Shown: one piece after another, positions 49,015 to 58,399 of the stretch
Layout of the letters: every line of letters starts with the position of its first letter
Position numbering within the stretch: the stretch's first letter is position 1
Notes under the pieces: generated by a model
What the model was told of the DNA's origin: nothing
Databases searched by the model: none
What the model saw: the letters and a program-made list of their open reading frames with translations, nothing else
NCBI RefSeq assembly: GCF_030413615.1
Contig: NZ_CP129236.1
Coordinates: forward strand, 2,526,001 to 2,590,000
DNA: 64,000 bases
Direction: 5' to 3'
DNA from: Planococcus shixiaomingii
GTDB taxonomy: Bacteria; Bacillota; Bacilli; Bacillales_A; Planococcaceae
Position numbers and translations under genes: made by a program

Positions 49015-49535
49015 ACTTGTTCCTCCTCTTCGGCTCTTGCGTGCGCATCAGCTTCCGCAATCATGGCGTCCAATTCTTCTTGCGTTACGTATTTCGTGAT
49101 TTTGCTGGTGAACAAGATGCCATCCAAATGGTCCATCTCATGTAAAATGGCACGGGCTTCATAGCCTTCCGCCTCTAACTCGTACCAAGAACCGTCGCGT
49201 TCTTGCGCTTTGATCTTGACATGGTCGTAGCGTTCGACTTCCCCGAAAATTCCCGGGAAGCTCAAACAGCCTTCTACATCTGTATCTGCGCCTTCATACA
49301 AAACGAGTTCAGGATTGATCATTTCAATCGGTTCTTGCCCTTCGCCAAAATCGACAATGGCGACGCGGATCGCTTTTCCAACTTGAGGAGCCGCGATGCC
49401 AACGCCGTCATTTGCCAGCATCGTTTCGTGCATGTCGTCTAATAACGTCCCTAATTTTTTATCGAACTTAGTGACGGGCTCGCATTTTTGTTCAAGTACT
49501 GCGTTTGGGTGGTTCACGATTTCTAAAATTGCCAT
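49011..49535 (-). CDS. def: Peptide deformylase
   Basis: Iron metallohydrolase that removes the formyl group from nascent proteins. All three motifs are present: [10 protein letters not shown] (about 45-54), EGCLSFPG (about 91-98) and HEMDHLDG (about 134-141). At 174 residues it is the shorter class found in the priA-def-fmt cluster. A second, larger deformylase is common in Bacillales but not in this window. Confidence 0.96.
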   Translation of the reverse strand: MAILEIVNHPNAVLEQKCEPVTKFDKKLGTLLDDMHETMLANDGVGIAAPQVGKAIRVAIVDFGEGQEPIEMINPELVLYEGADTDVEGCLSFPGIFGEVERYDHVKIKAQERDGSWYELEAEGYEARAILHEMDHLDGILFTSKITKYVTQEELDAMIAEADAHARAEEEEQV

Positions 49536-49553
49536 TACTGGTTCCCCATTTCT

Positions 49554-51950
49554 TTACATCACCGAAGTCGGATTCATATCGATCGACAAAGTGGCGCCTT
49601 TTTTGAGCCACTCCGTCCGATAAATTTTAATCAGCTGTTGCATAACTTCAGTAAGCTTCGGTTCTTTTTTGTATTTTATCAAACATTGATAGCGATATCT
49701 ATTGTTCACTCGGGCAATGAGCGATGCTGATGGCCCGATGATCAAAGTATTTGGTGACAGCTGGCTCGATAAATAGCGGACCGTTTGTTCCGCATAGCCG
49801 GCGACTGTCATTAAATCTTCATGCGTGAATTGAATGTTGACCACGTAGTAATACGGCGGATAGCCGCTTGCTCTGCGCATCGCCATTTCCTGATCAAAGA
49901 ACGGTTCGTATAACTGGTCTTTCGCAAGTATGATGGCGTAATGCTCCGGTGTGTACGATTGCACAATTACACTGCCTGGAAGGACATCCCGTCCTGCGCG
50001 GCCGCTCACTTGCGTCAGCAATTGATACGTTTTTTCAGCTGCCCGAAAATCCGGCAAATGCAACGTTGTATCTGCTGACAAAACCCCCACTAATGTGATA
50101 TTCGGAAAATCCAGCCCTTTGGCGATCATTTGGGTGCCCAATAAAATATCGGCTTTTCCTTCTCCAAAAGCTGACAGGATTTTCTCATGTGCGCCTTTGT
50201 TTCGTGTCGTATCGACGTCCATCCGCAGCACTCTTGCTCCGGGAACTACTTTAGCCAGTTCTTCTTCGACTTTTTGCGTCCCGGTTCCGAAAAAGCGGAT
50301 GTGTTCGCTCGTACATTCCGGACAAATATGCGGAACCGGCTCGTCATGGCCACAATAATGGCATCTCATGAGTTCACTCGAACGGTGATAAGTGAGCGAG
50401 ATGTCGCAGTTCGGACATTGCATAACCGTTCCACAATCGCGGCATAACACAAACGAGGAGTAACCCCGTTTGTTTAGGAACAGCACCACCTGCTCTTTTC
50501 TTTCCAACGATTCACGGATGGCATCCGCCAACTGCACGGAAAACATCGAGCGGTTGCCCCGTCTCAATTCTTCCCGCATGTCGACGATTTCAACAGACGG
50601 AAGGGGCTGATTTTTCGCCCGCTGTTCAAGCACCAGCAGCTCATAAACCCCTTTTTGTGCTCTTGCATACGACTCCAACGACGGAGTTGCGCTGCCTAAA
50701 AGGACCGGGCAACTGTGGTATTCGCTGCGCCAAATGGCCATATCGCGAGCATGGTAGCGCGGCGAATCGTCTTGTTTGTAACTGGATTCGTGCTCTTCAT
50801 CCAAAATGATCAATCCGAGGTTTTCAAAAGGGGCGAAAATGGCCGATCTGGCCCCGACAACCACTTTTACTTCGTGGCGTTGGATTTTTCGCCATTCGTC
50901 GTATTTTTCGCCAGCCGACAAGCCGCTGTGCAGGACCGCCACCATATCCCCGAAGCGCTCTTTAAAACGAATCGTCATTTGCGGCGTTAACGAAATTTCC
51001 GGCACAAGCATGATCGCTTCTTTGCCTTCTTTCAGCACTTGGTCAATCGTCTGCAGGTAAATTTCCGTTTTTCCGCTTCCCGTAATACCGTGGAGCAGGA
51101 ACGTTTTCGGTGTATTCAGTGCTGCGTCAATGGCATTGAATGCCGTTTGCTGAGCGTCCGTCAACTGCAAAAATTCTTTTTTCTCAATATCGGTCAACAA
51201 AGTCGGATCCCGGTAAGATTCCATGTTGGATATGGTCGCTGCCCCTTTTTCCGCCAGGCTATAAACAGTCGGCAGCGTCACGCCAGCTTCTTTTTGCAGT
51301 TGAGATGCTTCAATCGTCCGGCCGCTGTTCTTTTTAAAATATGCCAGCAGTTTTATTTGCTGCTTGGCGTTGGCCCGGACATCGATTGCTTCAAGCTGTT
51401 CGAGGGATTCCGCGATGTGGATCATTTTCACTTTTTTGACGGCGGTTTGCTGGGAAATGTCGGTATCGGCAATGATTGTGCCGTTTGTCATTTCCTTTTT
51501 CAGCAGAGCGTATACCTCGACCGCTTCCTGTGCTTTCAAAAACGTTTTATCCTTAAAATAAGGGCGCAGCGGTTCCGCGATAGCTTCAAGAGGCGCGTTT
51601 AAAACAAAGCGCTTTTCGTATTTCGCGCGAAGAGCTGCGGGAATCATCACTTTTAAAGCGTCAATTTCAAAACAGACAGTTTGTTCTTTCATCCATTTTG
51701 CCATTTCGAGCATTTCTTTGTTCAACACCGGTACGACATCCATCAATTCGTGGATCGGTTTTAAACGGGCCGGATCAAATTCCGATGTCTCTTTCAAATC
51801 GGTGATAAACCCCAGTACTTTGCGGTTGCCAAAAGGCACTTTGACACGCATGCCGGGTTCCGCCAACACTTCAAGATGCTTTGGAATCGCATAATCAAAT
51901 GGACGGTCGATTGGATGGGCTGCAACATCAACGATGACTTCAGCGATCAT
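49554..51950 (-). CDS. priA: Primosomal replication restart helicase PriA
   Basis: Superfamily 2 helicase that reloads the replisome at forks. The N-terminal DNA-binding domain (about 1-110) precedes Walker A GITGSGKTEIYLQ, the DEEH box ILDEEHESSYKQDDSPRYHAR, and a zinc domain with CRDCG, CPNCD, CHYCG and CPECTS. Motif V/VI includes LLGTQMIAKGLDFPN and QVSGRAGR. Length 798. The ATG overlaps the coaBC 3' end by 11 bases with GAAAGGGAAG upstream. Confidence 0.96.
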   Translation of the reverse strand: MIAEVIVDVAAHPIDRPFDYAIPKHLEVLAEPGMRVKVPFGNRKVLGFITDLKETSEFDPARLKPIHELMDVVPVLNKEMLEMAKWMKEQTVCFEIDALKVMIPAALRAKYEKRFVLNAPLEAIAEPLRPYFKDKTFLKAQEAVEVYALLKKEMTNGTIIADTDISQQTAVKKVKMIHIAESLEQLEAIDVRANAKQQIKLLAYFKKNSGRTIEASQLQKEAGVTLPTVYSLAEKGAATISNMESYRDPTLLTDIEKKEFLQLTDAQQTAFNAIDAALNTPKTFLLHGITGSGKTEIYLQTIDQVLKEGKEAIMLVPEISLTPQMTIRFKERFGDMVAVLHSGLSAGEKYDEWRKIQRHEVKVVVGARSAIFAPFENLGLIILDEEHESSYKQDDSPRYHARDMAIWRSEYHSCPVLLGSATPSLESYARAQKGVYELLVLEQRAKNQPLPSVEIVDMREELRRGNRSMFSVQLADAIRESLERKEQVVLFLNKRGYSSFVLCRDCGTVMQCPNCDISLTYHRSSELMRCHYCGHDEPVPHICPECTSEHIRFFGTGTQKVEEELAKVVPGARVLRMDVDTTRNKGAHEKILSAFGEGKADILLGTQMIAKGLDFPNITLVGVLSADTTLHLPDFRAAEKTYQLLTQVSGRAGRDVLPGSVIVQSYTPEHYAIILAKDQLYEPFFDQEMAMRRASGYPPYYYVVNIQFTHEDLMTVAGYAEQTVRYLSSQLSPNTLIIGPSASLIARVNNRYRYQCLIKYKKEPKLTEVMQQLIKIYRTEWLKKGATLSIDMNPTSVM

Positions 51951-53145
51951 GTAAAGCTTCCCTTTCTACAATCATCTGGAGCAATCGACGCGCCAATTCA
52001 TCTTTTGGCATCATTTCAAAAGAGTATTCAAAATCATCTTTGCCGTAAACGGTGACACGGTTGGTGTCCGATTCAAAGCCGGCCTGTGCTTCGCTGACAT
52101 CATTGGCAATGATGTAATCGGCGTTTTTCCGAACCAGTTTGCCTTTAGCGTAATGGGCCACGTCATTTGTTTCAGCCGCAAAGCCGATCAGCAATTGATG
52201 AGATTTTTCCTGCCCCAACGTTTGCAGGATGTCGACTGTCCGCTCAAGTTCTATCGCCGCTCCGCCTTCTTTTTTCTTCATTTTCTGTGCCTCAACTGTT
52301 ATCGGCCGGTAATCGGCCACTGCCGCGGTTTTAATGACGACATCTGCAGAAGCGTATTCCGCTTTCACGGCATTTAGCATGTCTTCCGCGCTTTCCACTG
52401 AAATCCGTCTGACGCCGCTCGGCACTGGCAGCGAAACCGGACCGCTGATCAAAATGGTTTCTGCACCCATTTCTGCAGCAGCCTGAGCCATTGCATAGCC
52501 CATTTTACCGCTTGAGAAATTCGTCAAAAATCGCACAGGATCAATGCGCTCACGCGTCGGTCCTGCTGTCACAACTACTTTTTTGCCAGCTAAAATTTTC
52601 GGTCGAGCAAAAAAGTCGGAGATCAAAGCTGTAATTTTTTCAGGTTCTTCCAATCGGCCCTTGCCAACATAACCGCACGCCAAAAAACCTTCGGACGGTT
52701 CGATAAACCGGATGCCGTCTTCATGCAACTGTTGGATATTGCGTTTTACGGCCGGATGGTCGTACATATGGACGTTCATCGCTGGAGCAACCCAAATTGG
52801 CGCAGTAGCAGCGAGCAACGTGGTGGTCACCATATCGTCTCCAATGCCATTGGCCAGTTTGCCGATCACATTGGCAGTCGCCGGTGCAACGACGATCAAA
52901 TCCGCCCAGTCCGCCAAATCGATATGGGCGATGACGGATGAATCTTTTTCATCAAACGTATCAAAATAAACATCGTTTCTCGACATCACTTGAAATGTTA
53001 ACGGCTGGACAAAATTTGTCGCCGATTGGGTCATGATCACTTTGACGGAAGCACCTGCCTGAGACAGTTTGCTGACTAGCGCAACCGCTTTGTAGACGGC
53101 AATTCCTCCGCTTACACACAATAAAATTTTACGATTCGCCAACAA
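51940..53145 (-). CDS. coaBC: Phosphopantothenoylcysteine synthetase/decarboxylase CoaBC
   Basis: Bifunctional coenzyme A enzyme. The N-terminal flavoprotein decarboxylase has VSGGIAVYKAVALVSKL, APATANVIGKLANGIGDD, PAMNVHMYDHPAV and the ACGYVGKGRLEEP flap; the C-terminal synthetase has VVTAGPTRERIDPVRFLTN and KTAAVADYRP. I chose TTG at 53145, eight bases after AAAGGG, giving MLANRKILLCVSGG (401 residues), which fits Bacillus CoaBC; an in-frame TTG at 53178 lies in the rpoZ terminator. Confidence 0.94.
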   Translation of the reverse strand: MLANRKILLCVSGGIAVYKAVALVSKLSQAGASVKVIMTQSATNFVQPLTFQVMSRNDVYFDTFDEKDSSVIAHIDLADWADLIVVAPATANVIGKLANGIGDDMVTTTLLAATAPIWVAPAMNVHMYDHPAVKRNIQQLHEDGIRFIEPSEGFLACGYVGKGRLEEPEKITALISDFFARPKILAGKKVVVTAGPTRERIDPVRFLTNFSSGKMGYAMAQAAAEMGAETILISGPVSLPVPSGVRRISVESAEDMLNAVKAEYASADVVIKTAAVADYRPITVEAQKMKKKEGGAAIELERTVDILQTLGQEKSHQLLIGFAAETNDVAHYAKGKLVRKNADYIIANDVSEAQAGFESDTNRVTVYGKDDFEYSFEMMPKDELARRLLQMIVEREALHDR

Positions 53146-53162
53146 CTCAAACACCCTTTCTA

Positions 53163-53200
53163 AACAACAAACTCCCAAAGAACAAATTTGCTCTGGGAGT
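53163..53200 (-). terminator. Weak terminator after rpoZ
   Basis: Minus strand: ACTCCCAGAGC pairs imperfectly with GTTCTTTGGGAGT, followed by TTGTTGTTT. It lies just upstream of the coaBC ribosome site, so it may act as an attenuator. Confidence 0.6.
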
Positions 53201-53219
53201 CGTATGTTGCGATTAATGG

Positions 53220-53444
53220 TTAGATTTCGTCTTCGTAAATAGCAGCTGCATCTTGATCTTCTTTTGTTAATACACCGGCGGCCACTTCTTCAAGCGCTTT
53301 TCCGACAGATTTAGAAGAAACGTAATGGTCTAGTTTTTCGTCACCGTGTTCGTGTAATTGGCGAGCGCGTTTTGAAGCTAGCGCCACCAAGGAATATTTT
53401 GAATCGATTCGGCTTTTTAATTTATCAACGGATGGGTATAACAT
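53220..53444 (-). CDS. rpoZ: RNA polymerase omega subunit
   Basis: Small subunit that aids RNA polymerase assembly. The 74 residues contain the omega core YPSVDKLKSRIDSKYSLVAL and ASKRARQLHE, with VGKALEEVAAG toward the end. It begins immediately after the gmk stop codon, with its GGAG inside gmk. The order remA-gmk-rpoZ-coaBC is standard for Bacilli. Confidence 0.95.
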   Translation of the reverse strand: MLYPSVDKLKSRIDSKYSLVALASKRARQLHEHGDEKLDHYVSSKSVGKALEEVAAGVLTKEDQDAAAIYEDEI

Positions 53445-54336
<892 letters not shown>

Positions 54337-54458
54337 CTAAACCACCGCCATTTGCAACTGATCATTGTTCTTCGTTTTCTAACTAACTGTCTTATTATAT
54401 CATAATACACCGGGAAAATGATAAGATGGAACAAAACGATTTGAAAGAGGGATTTTTC

Positions 54459-56123
54459 ATGGCATTTGATGGATTATTTACAAAAGCGATGACACGCGAA
54501 CTTCAACAACTCGTGTCAGGCAGAATTTCAAAAGTTCATCAGCCCAATCAGCTTGAACTGCTGTTGCACATTCGTGCGCAAGGCCACAACCAAAAACTAT
54601 TGATATCGATCCACCCATCATATTCACGCATTCATTTAACCGCGATGGCCAACGTCAATCCATCCGAGCCGCCGATGTTTTGCATGCTGCTCCGCAAACA
54701 TATTGAAGGCGGCGTCATCACGGAAGTGATCCAGCACGAAATGGACCGGCTAATCATCTTGAAAATAAGAGCAAAAAACGAAATTGGCGATGACATCGAA
54801 CGGGAACTGCATGTGGAAATGATGGGCCGCCATTCGAACGTCATCTTAGTGGATTCGACGCGCATGATGATTCTTGACAGCTTGAAGCATTTGCCGCCAA
54901 GCGTCAATTCGTATCGCACCATTCTGCCTGGCCAGCCTTACATCTTTCCTCCGTCCCAAGAGAAAAAAGATCCATTCTCTGCGGTCGCGGAACTGATCGG
55001 CAAAGACGAAAAAGAAATGGTTGGAACATTCGCCGGCTTCTCTCCGTTAAATGCGCGGGAACTTCATTTCCGACTAGACGGCGCTGACGACAAAAAAGAA
55101 ACGGCACAGCACTTTTTAAATGAGTTCCTTGCAGAGAAGCCTGCTGGCCATTACGTCGAGTTTGATGGCAAAAGTTATTTTTCTGCTACCGCCTTGACCC
55201 ATATTGGCAGCGAGGAACTGACATTCCCGACTCTCGGCGAACTGCTTGACCGGATGTATTACGCCAAAGCGGAACGTGACCGAGTCAAACAGCAGGCCGG
55301 CGATTTGGAACGCTGGCTGCAAAACGAAATTGCCAAGTTGAAATTAAAACTGAAAAAATTGCAAAAAGAGCAGGACCAGGCTGAAAAGCGTGATCAGCTT
55401 CAACTGAACGGCGAATTGATCATGGCCAATCTTCACCGCATTACAAAGGGCATGAAAGAAATTGAAGTGGACAATTATTATAACGATGAAAAAGTGACCA
55501 TTACGCTTGATCCGCGGAAAACGCCGATCGACAATTCACAGCGCTACTATTCGCGCTACCAAAAAGCGAAAACGGCTCTTGTGAAGACGCAAGAGCAGAT
55601 CGAAAAAACGATCGAAGACATCGAGTATTTTGAAACGCTCATGCAGCAAGTCCAGCAAGCGGGCATCTCGGATATCGAAGAAATCCGTGAAGAGCTTGCG
55701 GAACAAGGCTTCATGAAAGCGCAAAAATCGAAGAAAAAGAAGAAGCCGACAAAACCTTCCGTCGAATCGTACGTTTCAAGTACCGGAACCCCAATTTCGG
55801 TCGGCAAAAACAACAAACAAAACGATTACGTAACCTTTAAAGTAGCTGCTAAATCCGATACCTGGCTGCATACGAAAGACATTCCAGGCTCACATGTCAT
55901 TGTCCATGACAATGCTCCGGACGAAACAACGCTGCTGGAAGCCGCCACCATCGCGGCCTATTTCAGCAAAGCCCGCGAGTCTTCTTCCGTGCCTGTGGAT
56001 TATACCGAAGCGCGCCAAGTGAAGAAACCGAACGGTGCTAAACCCGGATTTGTCATTTACTTTGAACAGAAAACCCTTTTCGTGACGCCAGATGAAGATT
56101 TAGTCATTAAACTAAAAAAATAA
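54459..56123 (+). CDS. rqcH: Rqc2/RqcH-type ribosome quality control factor (NFACT family, FbpA/YloA)
   Basis: Binds stalled 50S subunits and recruits tRNA-Ala to add alanine tails; earlier annotated as a fibronectin-binding protein. NFACT-N is at about 1-280 (MAFDGLFTKAMTRELQQLVSG, HPSYSRIHLT), coiled coils at about 280-420, a basic linker KSKKKKKPTKPS, and the C-terminal NFACT-R with ISVGKNNKQNDYVTFK, DTWLHTKDIPGSHVIV and TEARQVKKPNGAKPGFV. The ATG at 54459 has GAGGG upstream (554 residues). It is transcribed away from remA. Confidence 0.94.
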   Translation: MAFDGLFTKAMTRELQQLVSGRISKVHQPNQLELLLHIRAQGHNQKLLISIHPSYSRIHLTAMANVNPSEPPMFCMLLRKHIEGGVITEVIQHEMDRLIILKIRAKNEIGDDIERELHVEMMGRHSNVILVDSTRMMILDSLKHLPPSVNSYRTILPGQPYIFPPSQEKKDPFSAVAELIGKDEKEMVGTFAGFSPLNARELHFRLDGADDKKETAQHFLNEFLAEKPAGHYVEFDGKSYFSATALTHIGSEELTFPTLGELLDRMYYAKAERDRVKQQAGDLERWLQNEIAKLKLKLKKLQKEQDQAEKRDQLQLNGELIMANLHRITKGMKEIEVDNYYNDEKVTITLDPRKTPIDNSQRYYSRYQKAKTALVKTQEQIEKTIEDIEYFETLMQQVQQAGISDIEEIREELAEQGFMKAQKSKKKKKPTKPSVESYVSSTGTPISVGKNNKQNDYVTFKVAAKSDTWLHTKDIPGSHVIVHDNAPDETTLLEAATIAAYFSKARESSSVPVDYTEARQVKKPNGAKPGFVIYFEQKTLFVTPDEDLVIKLKK

Positions 56124-56132
56124 ATAAGAACT

Positions 56133-56162
56133 AGCCGGAAAGCATCTATGCTTTCCGGCTAA
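56133..56162 (+). terminator. Terminator after rqcH
   Basis: Perfect palindrome AGCCGGAAAGCAT-CT-ATGCTTTCCGGCT with a weak T-containing tail (AATTTAAGTTT). Confidence 0.7.
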
Positions 56163-56303
56163 TTTAAGTTTACACCCGCATTGGTTTACATAACAATTAT
56201 ATGATGTTCTTCAGTAATCCCTATTAATCCTATAACATTTCATTGCCCTTCTAAGCAGTAAATGCTATGTTTTTAAAGGACTTACTTACTTGGAGGTTTT
56301 ATA

Positions 56304-57152
56304 ATGAAAAAGCTTTTTTCGAAAGAAAAATTTATTATGGCGACAGGCACTATTGCCATTATGCTGCTGGCTGCTTGCGGCAACAGTGATGCTACCAAAA
56401 CAACGGAAGAACCCAAAACTGCCTGGGATGAAATCCAGGAACAAGGTTCAATGAAAGTGGCTACATCCGGAACGTTGCTTGCCACTTCTTTCCACGACGC
56501 AGAATCGGATGAATTGACCGGTTTTGAAGTAGAAGTTGTACGTGAACTTGGCAAGCGCTTGGATTTGGACATTGAATTTACGGAACTTGGCTTTGATGAA
56601 ATGTTGACAAGCGTTTCGACTGGCCAAATTGATATGGCTGCTAACGATATTGAAATTACGGAAGATCGTGTCGACCATTTCACGTTTTCTACTCCGATCA
56701 AACATTCATACGGGACGGCAGTGGTCCGAAAAGACGACTTGTCCGGCATTCAGACGCTTGAAGATCTGAAAGGAAAAAAAGCGGCTGGCGCATCCACATC
56801 AATCTATATGGAAATCGCTCGGGATCTAGGTGCAGAAGAAGTTACGTACGATAACGCAACGAACGAAGTATATTTGCGCGATGTTTCCATCGGACGGACT
56901 GACGTTATTTTGAACGATTACTACTTATCAACATTTGGCGTCGCTGCGTTCCCGGAATTGAACATCACCATCCATCCAGACATTAAATACAGTCCATCCG
57001 AGGTCGGACTGGTTATGAATAAAGACAATAACGAATTGGCGGAAAACGTCAACAAAGTATTGGAAGAAATGCTGGCGGATGGAACCATTTCAAAAATCTC
57101 AGCGGAGTTTTTCGCGGGTGCAGACGTTTCACAAAAACCCGATATTGATTAA
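56304..57152 (+). CDS. Amino-acid ABC transporter substrate-binding lipoprotein (family 3)
   Basis: Extracellular solute-binding protein tethered by lipid. The signal peptide ends in the lipobox LLAAC with Cys25; the mature part has the family-3 pattern GSMKVATSGTLLATSF, GFEVEVVRELGKRLDLDIEF, MLTSVSTGQIDMAANDIEIT and ALVMNK-like VGLVMNKDNNELAENVNK near the end. It resembles YxeM/TcyJ-type binding proteins for sulfur-containing or polar amino acids, but the substrate cannot be read from sequence. GGAGG precedes the ATG. The permease follows after 21 bases. Confidence 0.88.
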   Translation: MKKLFSKEKFIMATGTIAIMLLAACGNSDATKTTEEPKTAWDEIQEQGSMKVATSGTLLATSFHDAESDELTGFEVEVVRELGKRLDLDIEFTELGFDEMLTSVSTGQIDMAANDIEITEDRVDHFTFSTPIKHSYGTAVVRKDDLSGIQTLEDLKGKKAAGASTSIYMEIARDLGAEEVTYDNATNEVYLRDVSIGRTDVILNDYYLSTFGVAAFPELNITIHPDIKYSPSEVGLVMNKDNNELAENVNKVLEEMLADGTISKISAEFFAGADVSQKPDID

Positions 57153-57173
57153 GGAAAAATTGGAGGATTATCT

Positions 57174-57851
57174 ATGAACGACATAGAATGGGGATTGCTT
57201 TTTGATCCGGCTCTTGCTATTGAATCTCTTCCATATGTACTTGAAGGCATCTGGTATACATTATTGATTTCGATGGTCAGCATGGCCATCGGCGTCATTA
57301 TCGGTTTTTTCTTAGCACTTGCACGCACTTCCCCTTTAAAAATACTCCAATGGCCGGCGAGACTTTACATTTCGTTTATGCGGGGCGTTCCGATTTTGGT
57401 CATTTTGTTTTTATTGTACTTCGCCTTGCCGGTCATCGGCATTGAATTTACAGCGCTTCAAGCAGCATTGATCGGGTTCAGCATCAACTCGGCTGCCTAT
57501 ATCGCGGAAGTGTTCCGCTCGTCATTGGCATCGGTCGATAAAGGGCAATGGGAATCTTCCCGTGCGCTTGGCATGACGTATTGGCAAATCATGCGCCGCA
57601 TCATCTTGCCGCAATCGATCCGTATCGCGGTACCGCCGTTGTCGAACGTTTACTTGGATCTTATCAAAGCCTCTTCGTTAGCTGCGATGATTACGGTGCC
57701 GGAAGTGTTTCAGAAAGCGCGCATCGTCGGTGCTCGGGAATATGATTTATTGACGCTTTTGATTTTGGTGGCGCTCATTTACTGGGCTATTTGTTCGGTC
57801 ATGACAATCATGCAAAATTATTTGGAAAAACGCTACGCCGATTATCTATAA
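57174..57851 (+). CDS. Amino-acid ABC transporter permease (HisM/GltK type)
   Basis: Polar-amino-acid permease of 225 residues with about five membrane helices: a first segment at about 25-50, SFMRGVPILVILFLLYFALP (about 65-84), and the ATPase-contact EAA loop around 125-150 (EVFRSSLASVDKGQWESSRALGMTYWQIMRRIILPQSIR region). It resembles YxeN. It should work with the preceding binding protein. No ATP-binding subunit follows: a strong terminator starts one base after the stop. Confidence 0.9.
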   Translation: MNDIEWGLLFDPALAIESLPYVLEGIWYTLLISMVSMAIGVIIGFFLALARTSPLKILQWPARLYISFMRGVPILVILFLLYFALPVIGIEFTALQAALIGFSINSAAYIAEVFRSSLASVDKGQWESSRALGMTYWQIMRRIILPQSIRIAVPPLSNVYLDLIKASSLAAMITVPEVFQKARIVGAREYDLLTLLILVALIYWAICSVMTIMQNYLEKRYADYL

Positions 57852-57852
57852 G

Positions 57853-57887
57853 AAAAGCACCCGCGGATTTTCTTCGGGTGCTTTTTT
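57853..57887. terminator. Bidirectional terminator between permease and VOC genes
   Basis: AAAAGCACCCG and CGGGTGCTTTTTT with an 11-base loop; T-rich on both strands. It serves the plus-strand permease and the convergent minus-strand VOC gene. Confidence 0.9.
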
Positions 57888-57890
57888 GCT

Positions 57891-58316
57891 TTATGTGCTG
57901 CTTTTATCCAAATCATTGTTCTCCGGCATTGCCATAACTTCCCATAGGTGGCCATCAAGATCCTGAAAACTCCATAGATACATATATTCGTCGTCCATCG
58001 GCTCATTAGAAGCTGTACCTCCAGCTTCCAACGCCTTATTAACAATGTCGTTAACGCTTTGCCGGCTATCGGCAGAAATCGCCACAATAACTTCCGTACT
58101 TTTTGACGCATCTGTCAGTTCTTTTTTTGTGAAAGTTTTGAAGAATGGTTCGGTCAATAACATGACAAAAATATTTTCCGAAACGATCATGCAGGTGGCT
58201 TTTTCATCCGTCATTTCCGGCTGGAAATCAAACCCCAGTTTCGTAAAAAATTCAACTGATTTGTCCAAGTCTTTTACTGGCAAATTGACGTAAATTTCTT
58301 TTGCTTGCAGGGCCAT
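57891..58316 (-). CDS. VOC (glyoxalase/bleomycin-resistance-like) family protein
   Basis: A 141-residue single-domain protein with the two beta-alpha-beta-beta-beta modules of the vicinal-oxygen-chelate fold: EIYVNLPVKDLDKSVEFFTK (about 7-26) and VNDIVNKALEAGGTASNEP (about 88-106), then YLWSFQDLDGHLWEVMAMP with the metal-type Glu. Substrate unknown; such proteins include glyoxalase-like enzymes and antibiotic-binding proteins. GGAGGAG precedes the ATG. No operon partner. Confidence 0.85.
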   Translation of the reverse strand: MALQAKEIYVNLPVKDLDKSVEFFTKLGFDFQPEMTDEKATCMIVSENIFVMLLTEPFFKTFTKKELTDASKSTEVIVAISADSRQSVNDIVNKALEAGGTASNEPMDDEYMYLWSFQDLDGHLWEVMAMPENNDLDKSST

Positions 58317-58399
58317 TCTTTCTCCTCCATTCTAGTTTGGTAAGACCCTCTACTAATTCGCTTTTTTTTCGGAGAGTCCTGCCAAAAAAGAATCTTTTC

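Noticed and set aside
51039..51602. Open frame of 187 codons opposite priA
   Set aside because: Antisense to a conserved part of PriA; no family motif and no start signal.
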